Source of the DNA: Phycisphaerae bacterium
GTDB lineage: Bacteria > Planctomycetota > Phycisphaerae > UBA1845 > UTPLA1
Direction of reading: 5' to 3'
DNA length: 64,000 bases
Assembly (NCBI GenBank): GCA_019636475.1
Contig: JAHBXN010000001.1
Coordinates: forward strand, 310,001 to 374,000
Made by a program: the position numbers and the translations under genes. The notes under the pieces are model-generated. The model was not told the DNA's origin. It did no database searches and saw nothing but the letters and a program-made list of their open reading frames with translations. Shown in pieces: positions 18,189 through 27,076 of this stretch. How positions within the stretch are numbered: the stretch's first letter is position 1; each line of letters starts with the position of its first letter.

Positions 18189-19997
18189 TTAGTGCTTAAA
18201 GTGCCGCGTTCCGGTGAAAATCATCGCCACGCCTCGTTCATTGCATGCAGCGATGACTTCGTCGTCCCGCTTGCTTCCGCCGGGCTGTATCATCGCCGTC
18301 ACGCCGGCATCGATGAGGATGTCCGGACCATCGCGAAAAGGGAAGAACGCATCGCTTGCGGCGGCCGCGCCGGCCAGCTTCAGGGAATGACCATTTTCAC
18401 GAGCGAGCCAGGTCGCAATTCGACAACTCATCACGCGGCTCATCTGGCCCGCACCATTTCCGATGAGCATGCCGCCTTTGCAGAGACTGATGGCGTTGCT
18501 CCGCGTATGTTTCGCAATCAGCCATGCGAGCCGCAAGTCCGACCATTCCGCCTCACTCGGCGGGCGCGCGGTCACCACGCGCCACTGATCCTCGTTGAGA
18601 CAGACGACGTCGCGATCCTGAACGAGCATGCCGCCGGCAATGCGCTTGTAATCGAAGGTAGCCGCTGAAGGCGTCATGTTCATGTCGCCCACGGCGAGCA
18701 GCCGGACACTCTCACCCCACTTCTTTCTCGGTGGATGCGGCAAGTCGGCGGCCGGCTCAGCCGTTCCCCGTATCAACTTGACTGCGTCGGGGGTAAAATG
18801 CGGAGCAACCCACACCTCGACGAAGAAACCGCCGGGAGCGGCCGGATGACCCGCGGCTTTCAACGGCCGACCGAAGCGATCGTATGTTTCCATCACCGCA
18901 ACGGCAAACGCGGCATCGATGCCAAAGTTACAAGCGAGGATACCGCCCATCGCGGCGTTCGGATCACCAAGGTAGGCTTTTTGAAAGGCATCGATCGGAT
19001 CGTGGGCAAATCCGACGCCGCACGCATTGGTGTGTTTAATGAAAACACACGCTGTATGTGGCCGCGATGCGGTTTCATCGACAAAGGTGTCTACATGGCC
19101 GACATGAATCCGTGCTCTTGCAAGTTCGGAACAAATTGCCAAGGCTGCGTCCGCATCTAGCAGGTTGTTAAACGACAAATCCTGCCCTGCGTCGCCATGC
19201 TCATCCAAGAGCCGGACTCCGGGTTCCCTCTCATTCAGAGCGGCACGAAATCCGCGCTGATGCGGGTTCTCCCCGTAGCGCAGCGGAGATACGTCCCCCA
19301 ATTCGAGCGAGTGTGGCGGATCCGTTTTCGGATGCGCCTCGCAGGGATGTTCGCCGGCCGCTTCGAGTGCCGAGGATAACAGATTATCCAATTTGTCGGA
19401 GACCGACTTCGCGAGATACGCCTCGACAGCCGCGTCATAGTCGGAGGTCAGTTGGAACGCTCGCGTGGCCAACGCGGTCCGCACCGCTTCCAAGTTCCGC
19501 CCTCCCGACCGCATCTCATTCAGAATCAATTGCTGCGCGGTTGAATTGCAGATCACCAACACGTGCCGGTGATTCTTTGCAGCCGCCCGGATCAGGCAGG
19601 GGCCACCAATGTCGATCATCTCAATCGCCTGCTCTATGGCGCAGTTCGGATCCGCCACGGTGGCGCTGAACGGATAAAGGTTGACCACGACCATGTCGAT
19701 CGGTTCGATGCGATGCTCGGCCAGTTGTCGCATGTGATCGGGGTTGTCGCGGTCGGCCAGAATGGCCGCGTGAATCTTCGGGTGCAAGGTCTTGACGCGG
19801 CCATCGAGCATTTCGGGGAAGCCGGTGATCCGCTCAACCATCGTGACGGGAATTCCGGCGTCGCTCAGATGCCTTGCAGTGCCGCCGGTGGAGAGAATTT
19901 CAATACCGAATTCGTCCACAAGCGCGCGGGCGAACTCGACGATTCCGGCCTTGTCGTAGACAGCAATCAGCGCACGTCGGATATTGGATTGGGGCAT
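18189..19997 (-). CDS. purH: Bifunctional AICAR transformylase/IMP cyclohydrolase
   Basis: This enzyme catalyses the last two steps of purine synthesis: formyl transfer from 10-formyl-THF to AICAR, then ring closure to IMP. The protein has 602 residues. The N-terminal MGS-like cyclohydrolase domain (about 1-200) shows ALIAVYDKAGI, ILSTGGTARHL and GRVKTLHPKIHAAIL. The transformylase part shows RYGENPHQRG and the catalytic Lys-His in IKHTNACGVGFAHDP. It ends IFTGTRHFKH, as expected for the family. It is longer than the usual 510-530 residues; the extra length lies in loops, such as the stretch around EHPCEAHPKTDPPHSLE. It converges with the CBM9-like gene. Confidence 0.96.
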   Translation of the reverse strand: MPQSNIRRALIAVYDKAGIVEFARALVDEFGIEILSTGGTARHLSDAGIPVTMVERITGFPEMLDGRVKTLHPKIHAAILADRDNPDHMRQLAEHRIEPIDMVVVNLYPFSATVADPNCAIEQAIEMIDIGGPCLIRAAAKNHRHVLVICNSTAQQLILNEMRSGGRNLEAVRTALATRAFQLTSDYDAAVEAYLAKSVSDKLDNLLSSALEAAGEHPCEAHPKTDPPHSLELGDVSPLRYGENPHQRGFRAALNEREPGVRLLDEHGDAGQDLSFNNLLDADAALAICSELARARIHVGHVDTFVDETASRPHTACVFIKHTNACGVGFAHDPIDAFQKAYLGDPNAAMGGILACNFGIDAAFAVAVMETYDRFGRPLKAAGHPAAPGGFFVEVWVAPHFTPDAVKLIRGTAEPAADLPHPPRKKWGESVRLLAVGDMNMTPSAATFDYKRIAGGMLVQDRDVVCLNEDQWRVVTARPPSEAEWSDLRLAWLIAKHTRSNAISLCKGGMLIGNGAGQMSRVMSCRIATWLARENGHSLKLAGAAAASDAFFPFRDGPDILIDAGVTAMIQPGGSKRDDEVIAACNERGVAMIFTGTRHFKH

Positions 19998-20092
19998 GAC
20001 CGGCAGTGTAGCGTAACCGGCGAAAGGGAGAAATGCGCCTGGTGCTACTCAATGCCGAATCACGATTCAAACATCACAAGCCGGGCAGAATC

Positions 20093-21925
20093 TCAGTCGT
20101 CTTCATCGTCCGAATCGTCATCAGAATCGTCATCAGAATCGTCATCAGAATCGTCGTCGGAATCGTCGTCCGAATCGTCGTCGGAATTGGAGTCATCTTC
20201 ATCATCCGAATCGTCGTCGGAATCGGCTTCATCACCGTCATCCGAATCGGATTCATCCTCGGTCTCTTCCTCGGCTTCAGTCTCTTTTGCCGGTGCCTCC
20301 GGCGCCTTTGTGCGGCCATTTGACGGCTTCTCGCCAACATCAACCAAGTCTCGGCCACCCGCCGGTTTTGCAGTGCTGCGGCTCCCGAGGAAATCGTCGT
20401 CCTCGATGAATTTGATGTCCGGGCGCCGTATCGACTCATCCGACGACTTTGCCTCCGCAAGGGCGCGCTGCTCCGCAGACATCCGCGCAAGTTCCTTCGC
20501 TCTGGCATCGTTCTGCAAGACGATTGCGAGCTCCGCCGGCTTCAGGGGGGGCGCCGACTTCGGTCGCAGGCAAACGAGATCGCCGCACGAATTTCCAATA
20601 ACGATCAACTGATCAGCATGGCTGGAGACCGCGATATCCGCCGATGTGGATTGCCGGCTCTTGATCTTCCCGGTCACCTCGTCAATTCGAATAATGGAGG
20701 AGGTCGTCGGCGAATGCACGTATGCGTCGTTTTCGAACCGGGCGAGATAACGTGCCTGTTCCGGCAGATGCCACTGCCGTTTTCCGGTTCGGGAATCGAG
20801 ACAATTCAGTCCGTGATCGACGATCGACAGGTAAACCCGTCCATCGGCCAGCACAGGGGGTGAATCCGGCGGATTCTCGAAGCGCTCGGTCCAGACCTGG
20901 CGGCCGTTCTTGCGATAGAGAGCGTATAGCTGCCGATCACTTGATGCGACGTACACCTTCTCCGCATCGACGGCCAGCGAATTGAAGATCGGTCCTTCAG
21001 TGACAAACTCCCACTTGCGGCGGGCTTCGTCGCGCCGAGCACTGCCCAGGATCAATGCCGTCACGCGGCCGCCCTGCGATCCGTAATACAGTTCATCTCC
21101 GACAAGCACCGGCGTGCCGGTCACCGTACCCGAAACCGATGCCTCCCAATTGCGGAAGGTCTCGAAGATATCGAGCGAATAGACGCGTTCGTTCGCCGAG
21201 CCGACGAAAATATGAAACGCGTCACCCACGGCAGCGGTTGTCGCCGAGAACGGCAGATTGATCGACTTGAGCGGAAGGTTGACGTTGGCTCCCACTCGCA
21301 TTCCAGGTTCGATGACGGTCGTCCGCGAGGTACGAATCACCTCCCCTTTCGAATGGCGTTCGCCGACGACGGTCACACGAAGCCTCGCGAGGGTTTTGGA
21401 TGAATCGTCCGGCTCGTCGCCGACTCGAACGATGCTCAGCACATCATCCTGTCGGATGCCGTTGGCCCGGCCGATCGAGATCGTGGCGACGTCGTGAGAG
21501 ATTTCGATGATTGCGCCGCGGAGCTTTCGAGGCTCGCTGGCCAATTGACCGGTCACGCGATCGATCGCTTTGACTGAGGCGGGGGTCGTGAAGAGCGCAT
21601 ACTGGGGAGTGTGCGTCGGGCCGCGAAGCGACTGGCCCGGTTCGGCGGCCTGGGCTGTCCATCGAATCACACCGGTCTTGGCGTGAACCGCGTAGACCAG
21701 ATTCTGAGCGGTAATCAGATAGAGATTATCGTCGAGCAACTCGGCGCGGACAATGCGATCGTTCGCCATGAGTGGAATGCTGACCCGCCACAACTTTCGC
21801 GCGGCAAGCTGGTCAATCGACTCGACCGAGATCAAATCCGATGCAATCGCGCCCGAAGAAATCGAGGACGCAATCGCCATCGAAGCGACCCACGAAGGAA
21901 GGGCGGCACGAACGCAGAAATTCAT
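20093..21925 (-). CDS. PQQ-type beta-propeller (BamB-like) secreted protein with Ser/Asp acidic tail
   Basis: The protein has 610 residues. The ATG at 21925 has GAGGAGAT upstream, which decides against the frame's earlier start. A signal peptide covers about 1-30 (ends SSGAIAS). The propeller carries repeated PQQ-like blades: DNLYLITAQNLVYAVHAKTG, VGDELYYGSQGGRVTALILG, EKVYVASSDRQLYALYRKNG, DGRVYLSIVDHGLNCLDSRTG. A basic, Ala/Arg-rich linker follows. The last ~55 residues are almost entirely Asp, Ser and Glu in D-S-D-D units, encoded by 12-bp tandem repeats at about 20100-20235. It is probably periplasmic or surface-exposed. The tail could bind calcium or cationic polymer; this is inference. 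Confidence 0.8.
   Translation of the reverse strand: MNFCVRAALPSWVASMAIASSISSGAIASDLISVESIDQLAARKLWRVSIPLMANDRIVRAELLDDNLYLITAQNLVYAVHAKTGVIRWTAQAAEPGQSLRGPTHTPQYALFTTPASVKAIDRVTGQLASEPRKLRGAIIEISHDVATISIGRANGIRQDDVLSIVRVGDEPDDSSKTLARLRVTVVGERHSKGEVIRTSRTTVIEPGMRVGANVNLPLKSINLPFSATTAAVGDAFHIFVGSANERVYSLDIFETFRNWEASVSGTVTGTPVLVGDELYYGSQGGRVTALILGSARRDEARRKWEFVTEGPIFNSLAVDAEKVYVASSDRQLYALYRKNGRQVWTERFENPPDSPPVLADGRVYLSIVDHGLNCLDSRTGKRQWHLPEQARYLARFENDAYVHSPTTSSIIRIDEVTGKIKSRQSTSADIAVSSHADQLIVIGNSCGDLVCLRPKSAPPLKPAELAIVLQNDARAKELARMSAEQRALAEAKSSDESIRRPDIKFIEDDDFLGSRSTAKPAGGRDLVDVGEKPSNGRTKAPEAPAKETEAEEETEDESDSDDGDEADSDDDSDDEDDSNSDDDSDDDSDDDSDDDSDDDSDDDSDDEDD
20100..20235 (-). repeat. 12-bp tandem repeats encoding a D-S-D-D tail
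   Basis: On the + strand, units related to GAATCGTCATCA recur about ten times, with third-base variation (TCATCA, TCGTCG, TCGTCC) that preserves Ser-Asp-Asp-Asp coding on the minus strand. The variation pattern, synonymous in most units, suggests that the acidic protein tail is kept by selection and is not fresh slippage alone. Confidence 0.8.
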
Positions 21926-22606
21926 CGACAATCTCCTCAGTCGAACGGAAGGCTTCTGGCGGGATGATCGGCTCAGGTACTGAAATCGGCGCAGCGGGTC
22001 AATCGGTCTCACCAACCATTTGATCTGCTGGAATGACGCTTCACCCCGGGGCTCAGGACGCGCGCGGCAGGCTGGAAAATAGCGGCTATCCTGCTTCTAA
22101 CTGTAATCGTTCTGACGCTGCCGGGTCAAGACGTGGACCCGTGCCAATCAGATGATTACGCTGATTGGGACGTTGATCCCGGCGCGAATCCCGGTCCCGA
22201 ACCATCGGCCTGACCCGGTTCCGCCTTCAGACCCTTCATGCGGATTCTCGGTCCCCTCGTCTTTCAGACCATTCGATCGTCACCGCTCGATCCGAGGCGT
22301 TCGCGCGTTCGCGGACGTCGCAAGGTCCGCCGATCGGAGATTGCGACTTCAAGGTGATGAGGGGCTTGCAAATCGCCGTCAGAGAGGGGATAATCCAATG
22401 ATTCCAGTGAAAGCGCCGGACGCCGCAACCGGCTCGGCGCGACTTCAACGGAACCACGCCTCAACGCACAGAATTAGCGAAAAGGCTTACAAGAGTACGA
22501 ATCGCCACACCGCCCGACGGGGGGCAACCAAAGAAAGAACCGCATGAAGCGGCTCGCCGCCGATTCGACTCGCAAACCTACTTACTCCGTTTGAGGAGGA
22601 ATCGAA
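21926..22606. other. Divergent intergenic region
   Basis: About 680 bases lie between divergently transcribed genes. I see one clear inverted repeat, CCAATCAG/CTGATTGG (22144-22151 and 22161-22168), not followed by a U-run. A strong ribosome site (GAGGAGGAA) lies just before the GTG at 22607. Open frames here are short and have no recognisable content. Confidence 0.5.
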
Positions 22607-23500
22607 GTGAGCGTCCTCACGAAGGTCTTTGTCATCGTTGTTGTCGTTCTATCCGTGTTTCTATCTGCCCACACCGTGGCGACCTTCTCGCAGCAGGAGA
22701 AGTGGAAGGCGTCGGCGGCCGACTGGAAAGAGGTCGCATTGGCCGAGCAAGCCAAGTCTCGAACCATCGCAGCCAACGCGGCGCTCGAAGCACAGAACGC
22801 GCTGGCTCGGCACCTTTCCGACTTGGACTCGATCAACCGCCTGAAGGCGGAAGTGTCGGACAAGGAGCGTGAACTCGCCAAGCTGGAGAGCGACTACGCC
22901 GCGGAGCAGAACCGAATGACCGTCGCCCAAGGCGCTTTGGCCAGCACATCGGAGCACAACAAGCTCCTCGAAACAGCCCGCAATCGCGATGGTGAATTCA
23001 TTGCCAAATTGAGTCGTCGCAATAGCGAGCTGGAGCGGCTGAATGTCGATCTGAACGATCGGGTGAAGGAACTCACGTCGAGTGTGGCGATGGCCCAGTC
23101 ACAGATTCGGGCACTTCGCGAGCAGATTGAGACGATCTCAACCAGCCAGGTCGCCGGCGTCACCCAGATTCCCGGCGGTCCCGGCATCGTGCAGGCCGGC
23201 ATACCCAGTGTCTCGACCGCCGCCCGCCCGGTAGTGACCGCTCCGATCCGGGGTGAGGTCACTGACGTCAAGGACGGACTCGCCAGCATTTCGGTGGGCT
23301 CATCCGACGGCGTCGTCGAGGGCATGACCTTTCTGCTCTACCGACCGGGCGTGGCCGGTTCGAAGCCGATGTATCTCGGAACCCTCCGTGTGACGCGGGT
23401 GGAGGCGAACGCCTGTGCCGGTTCAGTGGAAACGACCGAAGGGCAGATTCGTCCGGGTGACCTCGCTCGGGACGAAGCCAGCTTTGCCCTCCGCGGATAA
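22607..23500 (+). CDS. Membrane-anchored coiled-coil protein with C-terminal beta domain
   Basis: The protein has 297 residues and a GTG start eight bases after GAGGAGG. One N-terminal membrane segment (VFVIVVVVLSVFLSAHTVA) is followed by a long coiled coil (about 30-190, heptad-like: LKAEVSDKERELAKLESDY, LERLNVDLNDRVKELTS), a Gly/Pro hinge (QIPGGPGIVQAGIP), and a small beta domain (about 215-290: GEVTDVKDGLASISVGSSDG, YLGTLRVTRVEANACAGSVE). This order (TM, coiled coil, beta barrel) resembles MreC in outline, and mreB lies about 600 bases downstream. I did not recognise a named family, so an MreC-like role is a hypothesis. Confidence 0.7.
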   Translation: MSVLTKVFVIVVVVLSVFLSAHTVATFSQQEKWKASAADWKEVALAEQAKSRTIAANAALEAQNALARHLSDLDSINRLKAEVSDKERELAKLESDYAAEQNRMTVAQGALASTSEHNKLLETARNRDGEFIAKLSRRNSELERLNVDLNDRVKELTSSVAMAQSQIRALREQIETISTSQVAGVTQIPGGPGIVQAGIPSVSTAARPVVTAPIRGEVTDVKDGLASISVGSSDGVVEGMTFLLYRPGVAGSKPMYLGTLRVTRVEANACAGSVETTEGQIRPGDLARDEASFALRG

Positions 23501-23593
23501 TCGCAAACGGAACGAGGCTTGGGCCGTCGCCTCGCAAGCATAGACGGCAGCCTGACTCATGCCGGTTGGAATCGAAACAAGGAGTTAGCGATC

Positions 23594-23755
23594 ATGGCAG
23601 CGCCCGGTGGATATGGCTCACGACCCGCTCCTGAGAACGACATTTACACGGTGCTCCTGGGGATCGCGCTCGCGTTGGTGGCGGGTACTTTCACCTTCGC
23701 GATCATACGAGCGAACGAACTTCTGGGTGTCCCGTTTCCCAGCTTCGCAAGTTGA
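23594..23755 (+). CDS. Small single-pass membrane protein (53 aa)
   Basis: Its ATG at 23594 follows AAGGAG by nine bases. The protein has a short polar N-terminus (GGYGSRPAPEND) and one hydrophobic helix (IYTVLLGIALALVAGTFTFA). It sits between the coiled-coil membrane protein and a rho-independent terminator, so it is probably the last gene of that transcript. Its function is unknown, but membership in a cell-envelope complex with the upstream protein is plausible. Confidence 0.7.
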   Translation: MAAPGGYGSRPAPENDIYTVLLGIALALVAGTFTFAIIRANELLGVPFPSFAS

Positions 23756-24085
23756 AGATCGACGGGCGGCATCGGTGGCTCCGGCGGCCGACGTCGTCCT
23801 TTCAGTTTTCCTTTCAACGCGGTTCCAATCGGAGCCGCTTTTTTTTATAACGCATCGCATTCAGGGTTGGGCGGCGCGCGACCGGACCGTGACCGACCGG
23901 TTTCCGGCTCGCATACGATTTTGAATCATTTCACAGCCCCGACTGAAATTTCATCTCCCAGGGCGAACGTCTCTATGACGAGATGACGTATATCTGTAGA
24001 ATGCCCGTCGAGCGCGGTCGCTTTGGAAGGATGCCATCGCTCGCGCGCTCTTATCTCGCTTGGCCGAACGTTCGAGGAACCCGGT
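23756..24085. other. Intergenic region between the envelope genes and mreB
   Basis: About 330 bases. The only clear feature is the terminator at 23819-23846. The remainder should hold the mreB promoter, which I cannot place with confidence. Confidence 0.5.
23819..23846 (+). terminator. Rho-independent terminator after the small membrane protein
   Basis: GCGGTTCC (23819-23826), loop AATC, GGAGCCGC (23831-23838): an 8-bp stem with one G-U pair, followed by eight T. It closes the 22607-23755 transcription unit and separates it from mreB. Confidence 0.92.
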
Positions 24086-25141
24086 TTGTTATTCGATTCT
24101 CTACTAGGAATGTTCAGCGTCGACATGGGGATCGACCTGGGCACCTGCAATACGCTTGTCTGCGTGCGCGGCGAAGGCATCGTTCTGAACGAGCCGAGTG
24201 TCGTCGCGGTGCGCAAGGGAACCAATCAAGTACTTCAGGGAGGGAACGCCGTCGGCTTGATTGCGAAAGAAATGCTCGGCAAGACCCCCGGCTCCATCAC
24301 CGCGATTCGCCCCATGAAGGACGGCGTGATCGCGGACTTCGATATCACGGAAGCGATGCTCGGCTATTTCATCCGCAAGGTCCACGGCGGTCGCAGCCGC
24401 TTCATTCGCCCGCGCGTCGTCATTGCGGTACCGTCGGGCATCACCGCCGTCGAGAAGCGAGCCGTCTATGGCAGCGCGGAGCGCGCCGGCGCCCGTCGTG
24501 TCTATCTCGTCGAAGAGCCGATGGCGGCCGGCATCGGGTCGGGCCTGCCGATTTCTGAGGCACGCGCCAGCATGATCGTCGACATCGGCGGCGGGACGAC
24601 TGAAGTCGCGATCATGTCGCTCGCGGATATTTCGGTCAGTACGTCGCTGCGAACGGCCGGAGACGACATGGACGAAGCCATTCAGGCGCACATGAAACGC
24701 ACATACAACCTGCAAATCGGCCCTCAAACGGCTGAATGGTTGAAGATCGAGATCGGGTCGGCGTCTCCGCTCGATCAGGAAGTGGCTGTCGAAGTGCGTG
24801 GGCGCGACATGATTTCCGGCCTGCCGCGCAAGACCGTTGTCACCAGCCAGGAAATTCGCGAAGCGCTTCGCGAACCCATCAGCCAGATACTGGATTCCGT
24901 CACCCATACGCTTGAGGCATGCGAGCCGGAACTCGCCGCCGACCTGGTTGATTCCGGCATCCACCTCTGTGGCGGCGGCGCTCTTCTGCGAGGTCTCGAC
25001 CGCGTCATCAGCGACGGCACCGGCCTGCAATGCAAGGTCGTGGACGACCCGCTCTCATGCGTCGCGCGCGGAACAGCCGTCTATCTCGAGAATCTTGCGG
25101 AATGGAAAGACATGCTCGATTCCGATCATCATAATCTCTGA
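24086..25141 (+). CDS. mreB: Rod-shape actin homologue MreB
   Basis: MreB polymerises under the inner membrane and directs side-wall peptidoglycan synthesis. Actin-fold ATP motifs are visible: DMGIDLGTCNTLV (phosphate 1), IVDIGGGTTEVAIMSL (phosphate 2) and CGGGALLRGLDRVI (adenosine). I prefer a TTG start at 24086, eight bases after GAGGA. It gives an N-terminus reading LFDSLLGMFSVDMGIDLGT, like the amphipathic membrane-binding start of other MreB proteins, and a length of 351 residues. An ATG start at 24110 is the alternative and would remove that helix. mreC, mreD and pbp2 do not follow directly, but a coiled-coil membrane protein lies upstream. Confidence 0.93.
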   Translation: MLFDSLLGMFSVDMGIDLGTCNTLVCVRGEGIVLNEPSVVAVRKGTNQVLQGGNAVGLIAKEMLGKTPGSITAIRPMKDGVIADFDITEAMLGYFIRKVHGGRSRFIRPRVVIAVPSGITAVEKRAVYGSAERAGARRVYLVEEPMAAGIGSGLPISEARASMIVDIGGGTTEVAIMSLADISVSTSLRTAGDDMDEAIQAHMKRTYNLQIGPQTAEWLKIEIGSASPLDQEVAVEVRGRDMISGLPRKTVVTSQEIREALREPISQILDSVTHTLEACEPELAADLVDSGIHLCGGGALLRGLDRVISDGTGLQCKVVDDPLSCVARGTAVYLENLAEWKDMLDSDHHNL

Positions 25142-25192
25142 CGTCGTGGATCGAGCCGGCGGCGCCTCGCTTCCGGTCTCCGTGTGGCAGCG

Positions 25193-25879
25193 TCAATTAC
25201 AGGAATCGGTCGGCGGCCACGGCCTGGCGCGGCGCGTAGCGGCGGCCTGAGCCAGTTGCTCCGAAAGCACCGTCAAAGCCGAACAGATGCATCGCGCGCG
25301 TCGCTCAACGCACAATTCCTCCAGAAAACACTGGCGATCTTCCGGCCGCTTGACCAGCGATGATGCAATCACATCAACCACATCCGAAAGCGAGTAGGCG
25401 CTACAGGCAAAAAGTTCGTTCCAGTTCGCTTCCTTTGCCCAGGATGCCAACGACGAGGAATTCAGAAGCTCTCGCAACCTTCGCCGGACGGCGCATTCCT
25501 GCTCTGGCTGCGGTGCGATCGGTTCAATCACTTCAAGACGTCCTTGCCGATAGACTCGATCTTTTCGTTCTTCAATGATCCTGGTCCGATAGTGTCCTTG
25601 TAGCAGCAGATTAAACCGGCCGTCCGGCAGGCGCTCGTCCCGAAGGACACGGCCGACACCGACGATTTCGCAGACTTTTGCATCCAGCGTGTGGTAGGCG
25701 GCTTCGTAACCTGGCTTCAACAGCGCGATGGCCATAAACCGCCGCCCCGACAGCACGTCCTCGGTCATTTCTCGATAACGCGGTTCATAGATATGCAGCG
25801 GCAGAATTGTCCGAGGCAAAAGGACCGCGTTGGGCAGTGGGAAGATCGGAATCCAGTGTGGAAGCACTTTCTTTATCAT
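25193..25879 (-). CDS. Stand-alone LON substrate-binding (N-terminal) domain protein
   Basis: The protein has 228 residues and no ATPase or protease domain. The family start IFPLPNAVLLPRTILPLHIYEPRYREM is characteristic of the Lon N domain, followed by IALLKPGYE and VGVGRVLRDERLPDGRFNLLLQG. Such single-domain proteins occur widely in bacteria; a substrate-recognition or adaptor role is assumed but not proven. It converges with mreB, with only about 50 bases between the stops. Confidence 0.9.
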   Translation of the reverse strand: MIKKVLPHWIPIFPLPNAVLLPRTILPLHIYEPRYREMTEDVLSGRRFMAIALLKPGYEAAYHTLDAKVCEIVGVGRVLRDERLPDGRFNLLLQGHYRTRIIEERKDRVYRQGRLEVIEPIAPQPEQECAVRRRLRELLNSSSLASWAKEANWNELFACSAYSLSDVVDVIASSLVKRPEDRQCFLEELCVERRARCICSALTVLSEQLAQAAATRRARPWPPTDSCN

Positions 25880-26092
25880 GCAGACTGCTCGTCCAACGTC
25901 TCGTGCACCAGACTCGGTGCAGGGCCGGCTCCTCGATTAGTGTAGCAGCCTGTCCGACAATTATCATCGCCCAGATAAAAGCACGGCTGTCTTTTTACCC
26001 GCCGAAAGAGGTCGGGATGAACTAAAGGCGTGCCGGCGCGCCATTCCGGCTTTTGCTGGCATCCAAGGCCTGTCTCGCGCATGATTCCGAAC

Positions 26093-27073
26093 ATGTCCGG
26101 CTGGTCGAAACATGTCGTGATTGTCGGAATCGATGAAGCAGGCTATGGGCCGATTCTCGGTCCATTGGTCGTCAGCGCCGCTGCATTTGAAGTGCCCCGC
26201 GTTGATTGGCATCGATGCCTGTGGCAATCTCTGACTCAAAGCGTCTCGAATGGGACGTCGACACGCGACGGTCGGATCGCCATCCAGGACAGCAAAAAGC
26301 TCTTCCATCGAAAACACGGTCTGGCCAGGCTGGAGCGCTCCGTTCTCTCGGTCTTCGGCGGCGCGAATGAACCCCCGAAGGACCTATCCGGATTTCTGAC
26401 AGCCGTCGCTCCCGACGTCATTCCGCTTCTGAAGGAGTATGCATGGTACAGCCATTCCGATCTGCCGCTACCTTGCGCGGCCGACGCCGGAGCGATACGC
26501 ATTGCCGCGGCGCGGTTCGCGCGGGATCTCGCCGCGAAATCGGTGCGACAGTCCGGCATGTGGTCTGAAGTGCTTCCTGAAGGGCACTTCAATCGTCTGG
26601 TGGGTGTGACACAAAACAAGGCGTCCGCATTGTTCGGTCTGGTTCTGCGGCTGATACAGCGCGCCGCCGCCGCTCATCCCGATCGTGACGTCCTCTTTCT
26701 GATTGACAAGCAAGGCGGCCGTGGGCGCTACGGGCCGCTCCTTTTGCGCGCCTTCGAAGACCGACAATTGCGAATACTGAAAGAGGAAGACGAAGAGAGT
26801 GAATACGAGTTGCAAGGTCGCCTGACAAAATGGCGCGTCCGGTTCAGTCAGAGCGGCGAGTCGAAGTATCTGCCCATCGCGCTGGCCAGCATGCTTAGCA
26901 AGTACCTCCGCGAACTGTTCATGGAGAGATTCAATGCCTATTGGCGGCAACATGCAGCCGACCTTGTCCCGACTGCCGGTTACTACGAAGACGGCATACG
27001 ATTTCTCAAAGACATCGAACCACACGCGCGACGCCTCGGCATTCGGCGCGAGCAGCTCGTCAGGGAGCGATAA
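26093..27073 (+). CDS. Divergent RNase HII-like protein
   Basis: The protein has 326 residues from the ATG at 26093; 26030 and 26081 are alternative starts, and no good ribosome site decides. Type-2 RNase H landmarks occur in the right order: GIDEAGYGPILGPLVVSA (catalytic Asp-Glu, residues 14-15), QDSKKL (66-70), FLIDKQGGRGRYG (later catalytic Asp) and LASMLSKYLRELFM in place of the ASI(L/V)AKxxRD motif, with Glu replacing Asp. It is longer than standard RNase HII (about 200-220 aa), with an insertion between the second and third motifs. It may cut RNA-DNA hybrids or have a new substrate. The next gene starts four bases after its stop. Confidence 0.7.
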   Translation: MSGWSKHVVIVGIDEAGYGPILGPLVVSAAAFEVPRVDWHRCLWQSLTQSVSNGTSTRDGRIAIQDSKKLFHRKHGLARLERSVLSVFGGANEPPKDLSGFLTAVAPDVIPLLKEYAWYSHSDLPLPCAADAGAIRIAAARFARDLAAKSVRQSGMWSEVLPEGHFNRLVGVTQNKASALFGLVLRLIQRAAAAHPDRDVLFLIDKQGGRGRYGPLLLRAFEDRQLRILKEEDEESEYELQGRLTKWRVRFSQSGESKYLPIALASMLSKYLRELFMERFNAYWRQHAADLVPTAGYYEDGIRFLKDIEPHARRLGIRREQLVRER

Positions 27074-27076
27074 TCG

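Noticed and set aside
18893-19160. Short open frames antisense to purH
   Set aside because: They lie fully inside the well-conserved transformylase domain and show no independent signal.
22152-22547. Open frame of 131 codons in the divergent intergenic region
   Set aside because: It has a Pro/Arg-rich composition without domain or ribosome site, and is likely chance in high-GC DNA.
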